A stretch of DNA of 64,000 bases, from assembly GCA_900489925.1 (NCBI GenBank), contig UEHQ01000017.1, positions 186,001 to 250,000 on the forward strand, in the 5' to 3' direction. Shown here piece after piece: positions 25,143 to 35,200 of the stretch (position 1 is the first letter of the stretch; every line of letters starts with the position of its first letter). Position numbers and translations under genes: made by a program. A model generated the notes under the pieces. That model did not search any database. It was not told where the DNA came from and saw nothing but the letters and a program-made list of their open reading frames with translations. This DNA is from Hyphomicrobiales bacterium (GTDB lineage Bacteria > Pseudomonadota > Alphaproteobacteria > Rhizobiales > Rhizobiaceae).

Positions 25143-26101
25143 GCGAGAAGACTGCAGCCAACGCTGCCTTTGTGAAAGTGATGAAGCAGTATGGCGGCAT
25201 ATTCCTGTCGCTGATTGTCCTGTGCATCATCTTCTCCGTCATGAACCCGAGGTTCATGTCGGTTGCCAATTTCCTCAACGTGCTGCAGCAGGTAGCTGTC
25301 ATCGCCATTGCCGCTTTCGGCATGACCTGGGTGATCCTGCTTGGCGAAATCGACCTGTCGATCGGCTCGATCATCGCGCTCGCCGGCATGGTCGCAGCCC
25401 AATGTTTCGCCTTCGGGCTAGGCTTCCTGCCGACGTTCGTGCTGACCCTCATCGCCGGAGCCGTTCTCGGTCTGGCCAATGGTGTGCTGACCGCAAAGTT
25501 CCTGCTGCCCTCATTTATCGTCACGGTGGCGACGATGGGCATCTATCGTGGTCTCGTTAGCCTGCCGACCAACGGTGCGCCTGCGATGATCACCGATGCA
25601 ACGTGGACGGCAATCGGCACGCAGAGCTTTGTCGGCATCCCGATCGTCATCTGGTTCGTGGCCGTCTTGTTTGTCTTCAACCACGTGCTGCTGAGCAAAA
25701 CGACCTTCGGTCGCCGTGCCTACCTCACCGGTGGCAACCGCGAGGCCGCGCTCTACTCCGGTATCAAGGTCGACCGCCTGAAGATCATCATCTTCATGAT
25801 TTCCGGCGTCATGGCTGCCATCAGCGGCATCCTCCTGTCATCGCGCCTGTTCTCCGCTCAGACCAATGCCGGCATGAGCTACGAACTGGACGCAATCGCC
25901 GCGGCGGTCCTCGGCGGCACAAGCCTTTCGGGTGGCGTCGGCACGATGATCGGCACCCTGATCGGCGCACTGATCATCGGCGTACTCAACAACGGCATGA
26001 ACATGCTGTCAGTGCCGTATTTCTACCAGCTCATCGTCAAGGGCGTGGTCATCCTCATTGCCGTCGGGCTCGACGTCCGCGCCAAGCGGGCCAAGCAGTA
26101 A
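25139..26101 (+). CDS. Sugar ABC transporter permease (RbsC-like)
   Basis: Inner-membrane permease of 320 residues in the BPD_transp_2 family, with about eight to ten hydrophobic segments. Family motifs are WVILLGEIDLSIGSIIALAG and GGTSLSGGVGTMIGTLIGA near the end, and it closes with VGLDVRAKRAKQ. Start overlaps the ATPase stop by 4 bp. It forms the channel of the sugar importer, probably as a homodimer. Confidence 0.95.
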   Translation: MSEKTAANAAFVKVMKQYGGIFLSLIVLCIIFSVMNPRFMSVANFLNVLQQVAVIAIAAFGMTWVILLGEIDLSIGSIIALAGMVAAQCFAFGLGFLPTFVLTLIAGAVLGLANGVLTAKFLLPSFIVTVATMGIYRGLVSLPTNGAPAMITDATWTAIGTQSFVGIPIVIWFVAVLFVFNHVLLSKTTFGRRAYLTGGNREAALYSGIKVDRLKIIIFMISGVMAAISGILLSSRLFSAQTNAGMSYELDAIAAAVLGGTSLSGGVGTMIGTLIGALIIGVLNNGMNMLSVPYFYQLIVKGVVILIAVGLDVRAKRAKQ

Positions 26102-26123
26102 TTTCAATCCAAGCGGTATTTCC

Positions 26124-27068
26124 ATGTCGAAAATCCTGACCATCGGCGAGATCCTCGTCGAGATCATCGCCACGAACCGCGGCAACGGCTTTCGCGAAGC
26201 CGTCCCGCTGATCGGTCCCTTTCCGTCTGGCGCGCCGGCGATCTTCATCGATCAGGTCGGCAAGCTTGGACAGGACTGCGCCATCATCTCGCGCGTCGGC
26301 GACGATGATTTCGGCTGGGTGAATATCGACCGCCTGACCGCCGATGGTGTCGATGTCTCCGGCATCGACGTTGTGCCGCAGGGCACGACCGGCAGCGCCT
26401 TCGTGCGATACCGCCAAGACGGAAGTCGCGCCTTCGTCTTCAATATCCGTCACAGCGCCTGTGGGGTGATCGATCTCTCGGACAAGATGCTCGCACTCAT
26501 AGACAGCTGTACGCACATGCACGTCATGGGGACGGCGCTTTATGCCCCAAGCGTTGTCGCAAGCATCCTGACCGCCGTCGAGCGCATCAAGGGTGCCGGT
26601 GGCACCGTGTCCTTCGATCCGAACCTGCGGCCGGAGATCCTCGACAGCCCCGGCATGCGCGAGGCCCTGCAGACCGTTCTGTCGAAGACCGACCTCTTCA
26701 TGCCGAGCGGCGAGGAGCTATTCCTGTTTGCCGAGGCAAAGACCGAGGCGGATGCCGTTGCCGAACTCCTTGCCAAGGGGATCAAGGCGATCGTCGTCAA
26801 GCGCGGCGCCAAGGGTGCCACCTACTTCGACAGCAAGACGACATTGAGCCTTGATGGCTTCGAAGTCGAAGAGGTCGATCCGACAGGAGCAGGAGACTGC
26901 TTCGGTGCAACCTTCGTCACCTTCTGGCTGCGCGGAGCGAGCCCGGCCGATGCGCTTCTCTACGCCAACGCCTCGGGCGCCCGTGCCGTCACCAGGGCCG
27001 GGCCGATGGAAGGCGCGTCCACCAAGGCGGAACTCGATTCCCTGATCAAACTGCAAGGTAAGGCCTGA
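26124..27068 (+). CDS. PfkB-family sugar kinase, probable tagatose kinase
   Basis: A 314-residue ribokinase/PfkB-fold kinase. The N-terminal glycine-rich segment is followed by VGKLGQDCAIISRVGDDDFG, and the C-terminal signature DPTGAGDCFGATF holds the catalytic aspartate and anion hole. The ATG at 26124 is used because MSKILTIGEILVEI is a normal PfkB start; the upstream frame is the permease shadow. It sits 22 bp after the permease and 1 bp before the GatZ/epimerase-family gene. That pairing matches the described Agrobacterium route in which tagatose is phosphorylated at C6. Fructokinase or another ketose kinase cannot be excluded. Confidence 0.88.
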   Translation: MSKILTIGEILVEIIATNRGNGFREAVPLIGPFPSGAPAIFIDQVGKLGQDCAIISRVGDDDFGWVNIDRLTADGVDVSGIDVVPQGTTGSAFVRYRQDGSRAFVFNIRHSACGVIDLSDKMLALIDSCTHMHVMGTALYAPSVVASILTAVERIKGAGGTVSFDPNLRPEILDSPGMREALQTVLSKTDLFMPSGEELFLFAEAKTEADAVAELLAKGIKAIVVKRGAKGATYFDSKTTLSLDGFEVEEVDPTGAGDCFGATFVTFWLRGASPADALLYANASGARAVTRAGPMEGASTKAELDSLIKLQGKA

Positions 27069-27069
27069 C

Positions 27070-28350
27070 ATGCAACAGAGCTATCTCTCGGACATCGCAT
27101 CGTGGCGCCAGCGCGCCGGCTCAAAGGGAATTCCGTCGATCTGCTCGGCGCATCCTGTTGTGATCGAAGCGTCGATGTTGCACGCATTGCGCCGGGGCGA
27201 ATATCTCCTCGTCGAAGCGACTTGCAACCAGGTCAACCAGGACGGTGGCTATACCGGCATGACGCCAGCCGATTTCCGCGCGTTCGTTGAGAAGATCGCG
27301 GCCAAGACCGGCTTTCCGCTTGAGAAGCTTATCCTTGGCGGCGACCATCTTGGCCCCAACCCGTGGAAGAGCCTGCCCGCAAGCGAAGCGATGGAAAAGG
27401 CCAAGGTGATGATCAAGGCCTATGCCGAAGCCGGCTTCACAAAACTCCATCTCGATACCAGCATGGGATGCGCCGGTGAGCCGGTCGCCCTTCCGGATGT
27501 CCTGACCGCCGAACGCGCAGCCAGCCTCGCTGCTGTTGCCGAAGCCGCGCTTGACGGCTCTGCCGGCATCAAGCCGGTCTACATCGTCGGCACCGAGGTA
27601 CCGATCCCGGGCGGTGCCATGGAAGAACTCGAGGTTCTCGAAGTCACCAAGCCGGACGCGGCACGCGAAACCATTGCCGTGCACCGCAAGGCATTCGAAG
27701 CTGCCGGCGTCGGATCGGCATTCTCGCGCGTCGTCGCGGCGGTCGTCCAGCCGGGTGTCGAATTCGGCAACGAGAACGTCATCGCCTATGAGCCGGAAGC
27801 GGCCCGCGCACTCAGCGCGACGCTGTCAGATGTGCCAGGATTGGTATTCGAAGCGCATTCGACCGACTATCAGACGCAGGAAGCGCTGCGCCAGCTCGTG
27901 CTCGACGGCTTTGCCATCCTCAAGGTCGGACCCGGCCTCACGTTTGCCCTTCGCGAGGCGCTTTACGGCCTCGATCAGATCGCCGCGTTCCTGTTCCCTG
28001 GAAAGCGCAAGGAGACACTCGTTTCGATCATCGAGCGCGTGTTGACGCAGGAACCGGGGAATTGGCAGAAATACTATCACGGCTCCATGGATGAACAGCA
28101 CCTGCAGCGCCATTTCAGCTACAGCGACCGTATCCGCTATTACTGGCCGCACCCGGAAATCAACGCCGCTGTCAGCGAACTTCTCGCCATTCTTGATGGC
28201 GTCGAGATCCCCGAAACCTTGATCAGCCAGTACCTGCAGGGCAACTATCCCGCCGTGCGGGACGGCCGGGTGAAGCCGCAGGCCCAGGATCTGGCGCTCG
28301 CCGCCGTCGACCGCGTCCTCGAAGACTACTTCACAGCCTGCCGCGCCTGA
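27070..28350 (+). CDS. D-tagatose-6-phosphate 4-epimerase / GatZ-KbaZ family protein
   Basis: A 426-residue member of the COG4573 family. It was long annotated as the non-catalytic subunit of tagatose-bisphosphate aldolase; Agrobacterium members without a GatY partner were shown to be D-tagatose-6-phosphate 4-epimerases giving fructose 6-phosphate. No GatY/KbaY aldolase is nearby, which favours the epimerase role. Family phrases are GIPSICSAHPVVIEA, LLVEATCNQVNQDGGYTGMTP, LGGDHLGPNPW and DTSMGCAGEP, rich in the His, Glu and Asp metal ligands of a TIM barrel. Starts 1 bp after the kinase stop. Confidence 0.87.
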   Translation: MQQSYLSDIASWRQRAGSKGIPSICSAHPVVIEASMLHALRRGEYLLVEATCNQVNQDGGYTGMTPADFRAFVEKIAAKTGFPLEKLILGGDHLGPNPWKSLPASEAMEKAKVMIKAYAEAGFTKLHLDTSMGCAGEPVALPDVLTAERAASLAAVAEAALDGSAGIKPVYIVGTEVPIPGGAMEELEVLEVTKPDAARETIAVHRKAFEAAGVGSAFSRVVAAVVQPGVEFGNENVIAYEPEAARALSATLSDVPGLVFEAHSTDYQTQEALRQLVLDGFAILKVGPGLTFALREALYGLDQIAAFLFPGKRKETLVSIIERVLTQEPGNWQKYYHGSMDEQHLQRHFSYSDRIRYYWPHPEINAAVSELLAILDGVEIPETLISQYLQGNYPAVRDGRVKPQAQDLALAAVDRVLEDYFTACRA

Positions 28351-28433
28351 TCGGACGCGGCTTGCGCCTTGCCAGAAGTTTTGGTTGATAACTCGAATAG
28401 TTTAAATCGATTGACACGGGGGTGGACGCGAAT

Positions 28434-29474
28434 TTGTCAGATAAACCCATCAGAACTATGGAAGACTTCTCCGAGTTTGTGGGCTTGTCGCGCCCGACGG
28501 TCTCGAAGTACTTCAGCGATCCGGCGTCTGTACGGCGGAAGACCCGTGACATCATCGAGGCTGCACTCAAGCAGAGTGGGTTTCGGCCCAACCTCTTCGC
28601 GGTAAACCTTAACCGCAGGCGCAGCAACATCATCGGGATCATCATCCCGAACTCGACCGATCCATTCTACATGGCCCTGACCCGGCGTGTGGAGCTGATT
28701 GCGAATGCCGCCGGTTTCCTCGCCTTCGTGCTGTCTTCCGACGGAAATGCGGACATGGAGGCGCGAGCCATCGAGACGCTGAAGTCGATGAACGTCGCCG
28801 GTGCCATCATTGCCCCGCTGGGCGTGCAATCCCAGCACAAGACGCTGCTGTCGCTTTCGGCTTCGATCCCGCTCATCTTCGTCGATTCACCCCTGGATGA
28901 TGTTTCGCCCTTTGTCGGCACCAACAACCGCCAGAGTTTTCAGCTGATCGTCGACTACCTGTGTCGCTCGGGCGAACCTCCCTGTTATCTCGGCATGCCA
29001 CCGGTAAACACCAATGCCGTCACGCGCGCCTCGGCCTATGTCGAGGCCATGTCGCAGCTGCGAATGGAGCCGATCGTGCTTCCGATCGGCAAACCGACAG
29101 ACTGGGACTTCGAGAAATTCGGCTACGAGGAGACGACCCGCATCCTCCAGGGCGGCGGGTTCCCGACGTCGACGGTGTTGTGCGCAAACGATCGTATCGC
29201 CTTCGGAGCCATTTCGGCAGCCTATCATGCCGGGATAAAGGTGGGCCGGACGAGCGGCAGCCAGTTGCGCATCGCTGGGCACGACGATCACCCATTGTCG
29301 CGCTATGCCTGCCCGCCGATCACCACCGTCGCCCAGAGCTACAATGAGATCGGCCGCATCGCCATGCAGCTGCTCTTGCGGAAGCTTGGTGAAGAGGATG
29401 ATGAAACCAGCGGCTCGACGCTCGATGAGCAGGTTTTGCTGAACGCAGAGATCATCCTGCGCGAATCGGCTTAG
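28434..29474 (+). CDS. LacI-family transcriptional regulator of the sugar operon
   Basis: A LacI regulator of about 346 residues. HTH: FSEFVGLSRPTVSKYFSDPASV; hinge: SGFRPNLFAVNLNRRRSNIIG; effector domain from about residue 60, with IGIIIPNSTDPFYMAL and VLCANDRIAFGAISAAYHAG. Start choice is open: TTG at 28434 has GGGGGTGG upstream and gives MSDKPIRTMEDF; a GTG at 28422 and an ATG at 28458 are in frame. It follows the epimerase gene by 83 bp and probably represses the importer operon through the CAAATATTTT elements upstream of 22621 (inference). Confidence 0.92.
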   Translation: MSDKPIRTMEDFSEFVGLSRPTVSKYFSDPASVRRKTRDIIEAALKQSGFRPNLFAVNLNRRRSNIIGIIIPNSTDPFYMALTRRVELIANAAGFLAFVLSSDGNADMEARAIETLKSMNVAGAIIAPLGVQSQHKTLLSLSASIPLIFVDSPLDDVSPFVGTNNRQSFQLIVDYLCRSGEPPCYLGMPPVNTNAVTRASAYVEAMSQLRMEPIVLPIGKPTDWDFEKFGYEETTRILQGGGFPTSTVLCANDRIAFGAISAAYHAGIKVGRTSGSQLRIAGHDDHPLSRYACPPITTVAQSYNEIGRIAMQLLLRKLGEEDDETSGSTLDEQVLLNAEIILRESA

Positions 29475-29503
29475 GACCGATGCCCGCCAAGCGGGCAGCG
29501 GTC
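29475..29503 (+). terminator. Hairpin after the LacI gene
   Basis: TGCCCGC (29481-29487) pairs with GCGGGCA (29491-29497) around CAA, extended by ACCG/CGGT outside a small bulge. It directly follows the stop codon at 29474 and ends in a modest T-run (CATTTC). Confidence 0.6.
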
Positions 29504-29539
29504 ATTTCAGAAAAGTGAGTTGACGCCGCCGACGCAGCG

Positions 29540-30250
29540 TTAGCGGAAGGTATAACCGCCGTCGCAGAAGAGCGTGCTGCCGGTGACGTTGGTATTGTCG
29601 AGAAGGAACAGCGCGGCGTGCGCCTGTTCTTCCGACGTCGCCGGTCGCCCGACGATACAAAGCTTCTTCCAGTAGTCATATGCCGGTTCGCGGACGCTAT
29701 CGGGCCGATTGCGCCAGAGCTCGCTGTCCGTGGTCCCCGGGGAAAGGCAATTGACCCTGATCGGGTTGAGCTCGACTGCAAGACCCCGCGCAAGTCCTTC
29801 CAGCGCCGAGTTGCAGGCCGCGTAGGCCGGTGCGCCGATCGGCCGAACGGAGGCAGCACCAGACATGAGGACGACCGATGCCTCCGGCAGGAGATGCCGA
29901 AGGGCTGCGTGCAACGCCCAGTACTGGCCCCAGAACTTCGCCTTGAACAACCCTTCACTTGTTTCCAAGTCACCGTCAGCGAAGCTGCCAGTCGCATAGG
30001 ACGCGGCCGGGGTGAAAAGGCCAGTCAGAGCTGGCACTTCGGCGAAGAAGCGCTGCAGCGATGAACGGTCGGTGATGTCGACGGTGGCGCCGGAAGCGTT
30101 CGGCCCCAGCGCCGTCAGCGCCTGACCGAGGCGCTCGGGCGAACGTCCGCCGAGGATGACGCGATCGCCTCGATCGACAAGATTGCGGGCGAGGGCAAAT
30201 CCGATACCGGACGTTCCCCCGATGATGGCATAGGTGCGATTGTCGTTCAT
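29540..30250 (-). CDS. SDR-family oxidoreductase with YxxxN active site
   Basis: A 236-residue short-chain dehydrogenase. The cofactor loop is IIGGTSGIGFALA (about 9-21) and GRSPERLG favours NADP. The active-site serine lies in VVLMSGAASVRP and the tyrosine in YAACN, so the catalytic lysine of YxxxK is asparagine. A small known subgroup has this replacement. The normal RVNCLSPG and VTGSTLFCDGGYTF end is intact. It is divergent from a LysR gene 83 bp away, the usual regulator/target arrangement. Confidence 0.9.
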   Translation of the reverse strand: MNDNRTYAIIGGTSGIGFALARNLVDRGDRVILGGRSPERLGQALTALGPNASGATVDITDRSSLQRFFAEVPALTGLFTPAASYATGSFADGDLETSEGLFKAKFWGQYWALHAALRHLLPEASVVLMSGAASVRPIGAPAYAACNSALEGLARGLAVELNPIRVNCLSPGTTDSELWRNRPDSVREPAYDYWKKLCIVGRPATSEEQAHAALFLLDNTNVTGSTLFCDGGYTFR

Positions 30251-30333
30251 GCTCTCAACCTAACAAGGCCAAGGCTTCCGCAAAAACACCAAATATTCCT
30301 TCAATTGATGACGTATTTTCGCTAATAGGGGCC

Positions 30334-31254
30334 ATGCGACACCAACCCGGCGATGACATCCGCGTATTCCTGGCCGTCTGCGAGGCGGGAAGTTTTGTCT
30401 CTGCCTCCATTCGGCTCAGGCTTACCTCATCGGCAGTGGCGAAGGCCATCGCCCGCCTAGAGGACAGATTGGGCACGAGGCTTTTCCAGCGCACGACGCG
30501 CCGCGTGAGCCTGACCGAAGAAGGCCGGATCTACCGGGATGTCTGCAGCCGCGCGCGCCTTGATATCGAGCAGGCCGAGGCGACGATCTCTGGGCTTGGC
30601 CGCGAGCCGGCCGGCAAGCTCCATGTTACGCTTCCGCCTTTGTTTGGTGCTGAGGTCGTTGCCCCGGCGCTCTATGAGTTGTGCAGGCAGTACCCTGGTC
30701 TGGAGTTGGAAATCTCCACCTCGACAGAGGCGGTCGATCTCCCGAGGGAGGGGGTCGACCTCGCCGTGAGGATCGGCGAACTTCCCGATGTGACCGGCTT
30801 GATGGCGCGACGACTTGGCACGCAGGATATCGTCCTGTGCGGCTCCTCGACATATTTCGAAGAGCGCGAGCGGCCTGTCGATCCCGGCGATCTGTCGGGT
30901 CACGAGATCATTGGCGCGCCGGGGAACGAAAGGCCCGCTCCATGGCAATTCCGTCACCCCGACGGCAAGCTCGTAAGCTGGGAGCCGAAGGCAAGACTGC
31001 TGCTTGACGGCAGCCTGTTGGCGCTTTCAGCGATCCGGGGCGGACACGGGCTTGGCCTCTTGCCACGCTGGCTGGTCCGGGACGATCTCGACACCGGGCG
31101 GCTTGTATCGGTCCTTGACGATCACATCGCCGGTCACCGTCCCGTGCATGTGATCTGGACGGCGTCGGCAGTCATGCCGCCGCGCCTGCGCGTGGCCATC
31201 GATGCCATTGTGAGGGTTAGCCAGCCTTTGCTGCTGGGCGGCAAGCATGATTAG
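30334..31254 (+). CDS. LysR-family transcriptional regulator
   Basis: A 306-residue LysR protein with the HTH at about 4-62 (FLAVCEAGSFVSASIRLRLTSSAVAKAIARLEDRLGTRLFQR, read in two pieces) and an effector domain with GVDLAVRIGELPDVTGLMARRLG, typical of the large CrgA/PA-type group. Likely regulates the divergent SDR and itself. A hairpin terminator lies between its stop and the convergent cupredoxin gene. Confidence 0.93.
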   Translation: MRHQPGDDIRVFLAVCEAGSFVSASIRLRLTSSAVAKAIARLEDRLGTRLFQRTTRRVSLTEEGRIYRDVCSRARLDIEQAEATISGLGREPAGKLHVTLPPLFGAEVVAPALYELCRQYPGLELEISTSTEAVDLPREGVDLAVRIGELPDVTGLMARRLGTQDIVLCGSSTYFEERERPVDPGDLSGHEIIGAPGNERPAPWQFRHPDGKLVSWEPKARLLLDGSLLALSAIRGGHGLGLLPRWLVRDDLDTGRLVSVLDDHIAGHRPVHVIWTASAVMPPRLRVAIDAIVRVSQPLLLGGKHD

Positions 31255-31287
31255 ATCAGGAGCATCAAGGGTGTAACCGCTGTGAGA

Positions 31288-31321
31288 AAGGCTCCGCTGC
31301 CTTTAAGGGCCGCGGAGCCTT
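31288..31321. terminator. Bidirectional terminator between LysR and cupredoxin genes
   Basis: AAGGCTCCGC (31288-31297) pairs perfectly with GCGGAGCCTT (31312-31321). The A/T ends on both sides suit termination from both convergent genes. Confidence 0.7.
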
Positions 31322-31345
31322 GCCGTGCGCATTTTTACAGCTGGC

Positions 31346-31774
31346 TTATTCCGTGACCGTCAGAGCGGCATGCATGCCGGCCTCGTAATGGCCCTTGATA
31401 TTGCAGAACAGGAGATAGGAGCCGGGCTTCAGCTTGGCTTTCAGCGTGCCATCCGCGCCAGGCTTCAGGTCCGACACTTCACCGAGGCTCTTCAGCTTCT
31501 TCTCGTCAATGCGATGCTTCGACTGAACAACCGGGATCGTCTGGTCCGCGGACTTGAGCTTGACCAGCACCATTTCGTGCTCCTCTGTCATAGCATCGTT
31601 GTGAACAGAGAAAACAACGTCGCCGGCCTTCACGGTCGGCTGGTCCAGCGAGATTGTCATGGGTCCACCGCCTTCGCCGTTCTCCATCACCTTGATCGTA
31701 GAGGTCGCAGCAAATGACGGAGAAACAAGAGAAATCAGAGCAAGCGCAGTCAGCGTATTTCGACGAAATGACAT
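31346..31774 (-). CDS. Periplasmic cupredoxin-domain protein
   Basis: A 142-residue small blue-copper-type protein. A signal peptide (MSFRRNTLTALALISLVSP, cleavage after SFA) sends it to the periplasm. The type 1 copper ligands are all visible: His66 in EEHEM, then Cys124, His129 and Met134 in LFCNIKGHYEAGMH, the close C-x4-H-x4-M pattern of plastocyanin-like sites. Probably an electron carrier or copper-binding protein; no partner oxidase is adjacent. Start has AAAGGATCAACGGT before the ATG. Confidence 0.9.
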   Translation of the reverse strand: MSFRRNTLTALALISLVSPSFAATSTIKVMENGEGGGPMTISLDQPTVKAGDVVFSVHNDAMTEEHEMVLVKLKSADQTIPVVQSKHRIDEKKLKSLGEVSDLKPGADGTLKAKLKPGSYLLFCNIKGHYEAGMHAALTVTE

Positions 31775-32258
31775 ACCGTTGATCCTTTAAATGCCAGCCC
31801 GATCCGCGATCTAGCGGCTCTTGCTGACGGACAACTGAATGTGACGCCTTAGGCCCGCCGGCCTGGGAAGCCGAGCGCTGCCACAAACAACTGGGCAGCA
31901 GCGCCCATCCCCGGTTGAGCGCTTCCCTACAGGGCCCGCAGGCAATTGAGACGCTACGCACGTAGATTTCAGGGGCCGCGTTGCCCAACAGACATGTTCC
32001 CTTGGTAAAAAAATGCGTCTTTGGAGTAACATCAAATCAAGGACGTGACGGAATATCTCGCGCATAGCGCGAATTTAGTGGATATTTTGCTCTGTCGACC
32101 TGATTAAAGATTCGGGGGAGCGGCACTCAAGGGGGATGACGCTGGAGACGGATCCATACGATCCGACAAAGCGTCGTTTAATCGCAATGTGAGCGTTGCG
32201 CAGCAAGCACATATCCCCGCCGATATTTTAGGTACCGATAGTCAATTTTGATATAAAA
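31775..32258. other. Intergenic region before the autotransporter gene
   Basis: This 484-bp divergent region contains no supported gene. The left end holds the cupredoxin promoter and ribosome site. The right 250 bp is AT-richer and must contain the autotransporter promoter, but no convincing hexamer pair was found. A small dyad CGCGC-AT-AGCGCG lies near 32058. Confidence 0.5.
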
Positions 32259-35200
32259 GTGATAGATATTAAGATGTTGCCAAGAGAAACCCGTGCCGCC
32301 TTCACGTTCCTTGCGATCATCAGCGCCATGGGGGCGTCGCCATTCCGGTCAGCTCAAGCAAGGTCCCCGCGCGCCGGGCAGGGTGCTCATTGGGGACTGC
32401 TAGCTCGACAAACATTATCTCGCTGGGCCAGCGCAGTCGGGCAAATTAGCCGGACCGCCACGGTATTCGTACTGACGTCATTGGTCGCGCCGGGCCTGGC
32501 ACTGGCGTCTTCCGGTTGTGACGCCGTCAACAGTCTTTGGTCGTCGGGCGTCACGTACGAGAACGAGCTCGAGTTCTGGCAGAACATGGACTTCGCGCCA
32601 GGCGACGTCATCAGCTACAACGTGCAAACCTTGGGGAGCACGAACGATTACAGCTCGAACAAATACATGGGCGGTGGATTCGCCATCTACAAAGACAGCG
32701 AACACACCATAATCTATGAGGAATATGCCGGGGCGGGTCGTGAGATCTCGCTATCGCAATCCTATACTGTTCCGGAACCGGCAGGAAACTACTACAATAT
32801 TTACCCGTGGTCCGGATCTAGCGGCGCCACGGTCACCTTGACGGCCACATGCGCCGCCGCCCCTGGACCAACCTTGAGCGGAATTACACCAGCTACTGGT
32901 AATGAGGCCGGCGGCACGTCGGTAACCATAACCGGCAATCATCTTTCTGGCGCGACAGCTGTCACTTTCGGCGGAACCGCGGCCACAAGCTACACAGTTG
33001 ATAGCGCCACACAGATCACCGCAACAACACCGACCCATGCGGCCGGCTCCGTGGACATTGTCGTCGTCACGCCAGCTGGCAGCGGGACACTGACGAGTGG
33101 GTTCACCTACCTCGGGCCGCCCGTCGCCTCGAACGTCACCGCGACGGTCCCGGCGAACGCGGCCACGCCGATCACGTTGAGCCTCTCGGGCGGGACGGCG
33201 ATCTCTGTATCTGTGGCGTCGGCCGCAAGCCACGGCACGGCAACTGCATCCGGAACCACGATCACATATACCCCGGCGCCCGGCTACTCCGGCCCGGACA
33301 GCTTCAGCTACACAGCGACCAATGAGTTCGGCACGTCTACCGCCGCCACGGTCACCATCACAGTCATTCCTGCAACTCCAACAGTGAGCAGCATTTCTCC
33401 GGCCTCCGGCACCACGGCGGGAAACACGTCGGTTACGATCATCGGCACCAGCTTATCGGCCGCAACCGCCGTGACCTTCGGCGGAACCGCAGCAACCAGC
33501 TACACGGTCAACAGCCCTACGCTGATTACGGCAACGACGCCCGCCCACGCAGCTGGTGCTGTCGATGTCGCCGTCACCACACCGGGTGGCAGTGCGACAC
33601 TTAGCAACGGCTACACCTTTAGCGCTCCCACAGTGCCCGGCGCGCCGACGACCGGCACGGCTACGGCCGGCGATGGACAAGCCTCCGTTACCTTCACGGC
33701 GCCGGCAACCAACGGCGGTTCGGCGATCACCAGCTACCAAGTCACGGCCAACCCGGGTGGCAGCACAGGCACAGGCTCGGCAAGTCCGATCACCGTGACC
33801 GGCCTTGTCAACGGCACCGCCTACACCTTTACCGTGACGGCTACCAACGGTATCGGCACCAGTGCGGCCTCATCGGCGTCCAACTCCGTCACGCCGAGGG
33901 CCAACCAGACCATCACCTTCGGCAACCCCGGAGCACAGACTTTCGGCACGACTCCAACGCTTACTGCAACCTCCAGCTCCAGCCTGACACCAACCTTCAC
34001 GTCCTCTACCACCGGTGTCTGCACGGTCACATCTGGTGGAGTGCTGACCTTTGTTTCGGCCGGCACTTGCACGATCAATGCAGATCAAGTCGGTAACTCC
34101 GTCTATCTCGCAGCGACCACGGTATCGCGCAGCTTCACGGTTAATGCCATAGGTCCCGGCGCCCCGGCGATTGGCACCGCGACCGCCGGCGACATGCAGG
34201 CGTCCGTGAGCTTCACCGCGCCGGCAAGCAATGGCGGCGCGACGATCACCGGGTACACGGTCACGTCCAACCCGGACGGCATCACGGGTTACGGCGTGGC
34301 AAGCCCGATCACTGTGGCGGGGCTCGCAAACGGCACCAGCTATAGTTTTACCGTGACAGCCAGCAACAGCACCGGCATGGGCGCAGCGTCGGCGGCATCA
34401 AACTCGGTCACGCCGTCCAATCTGGCCGCGCCCTTGGCGGGCAACGTCAACGCCACGGTCGTAGCCAATTCGACTGCCAACCCGATCGCCCTCAATCTTT
34501 CGGGCGGCGCAGCCACATCCGTTGCCATTGCATCAGGTCCATCGCACGGCACGACGAGCGTGTCTGGAACCACGATCGCCTATACGCCGACGACCGGCTA
34601 CTCCGGTTCGGACAGCTTCACCTACCATGCAACGAATGCCACCGGCACATCCGCACCGGCGACGGTGACGATTACCGTCTCCGCCCCGGCGATAACCTTG
34701 TCGCCTGCGGGCGGAGCGCTGACCGAGGCGATGGCCGGTGAAGACTATAGCCAGCCGATCACGACGACAGGCGGCGTAGCGCCGGTGATCTACAGCCTTG
34801 CATCCGGAGCCTTGCCGGACGGCCTGACGCTGAACATCTCCACCGGAACGCTCACAGGACCGCTGGCAGCCGGCAGCGAAGGAGATTACTCCTTTATCAT
34901 CCAGGCGAGGGACAATACCGGCGCCATCGCGGTCGCGAGCTACACTCTGAAGGTGAAGCCCAACGAGGTCAGCGCGCCAGACAAGGTCGTGAACGTCCCA
35001 GCCGGATCAACGCCCCCTGATGTCTATCTCAACCACGGTGCGACGGGCGGCCCGTTCGTCTCCGCAAATGTGAATTCGGTCGAACCAGCCAATGCTGGCA
35101 CCACGGCCATTGTTCGCGGCGTTGTTGCCCAGGCCGGGCCGGTTACGCCGGTCGGCTGGTATCTCCAGTTCACGCCCAACCCCGCCTATTCCGGACAGGT

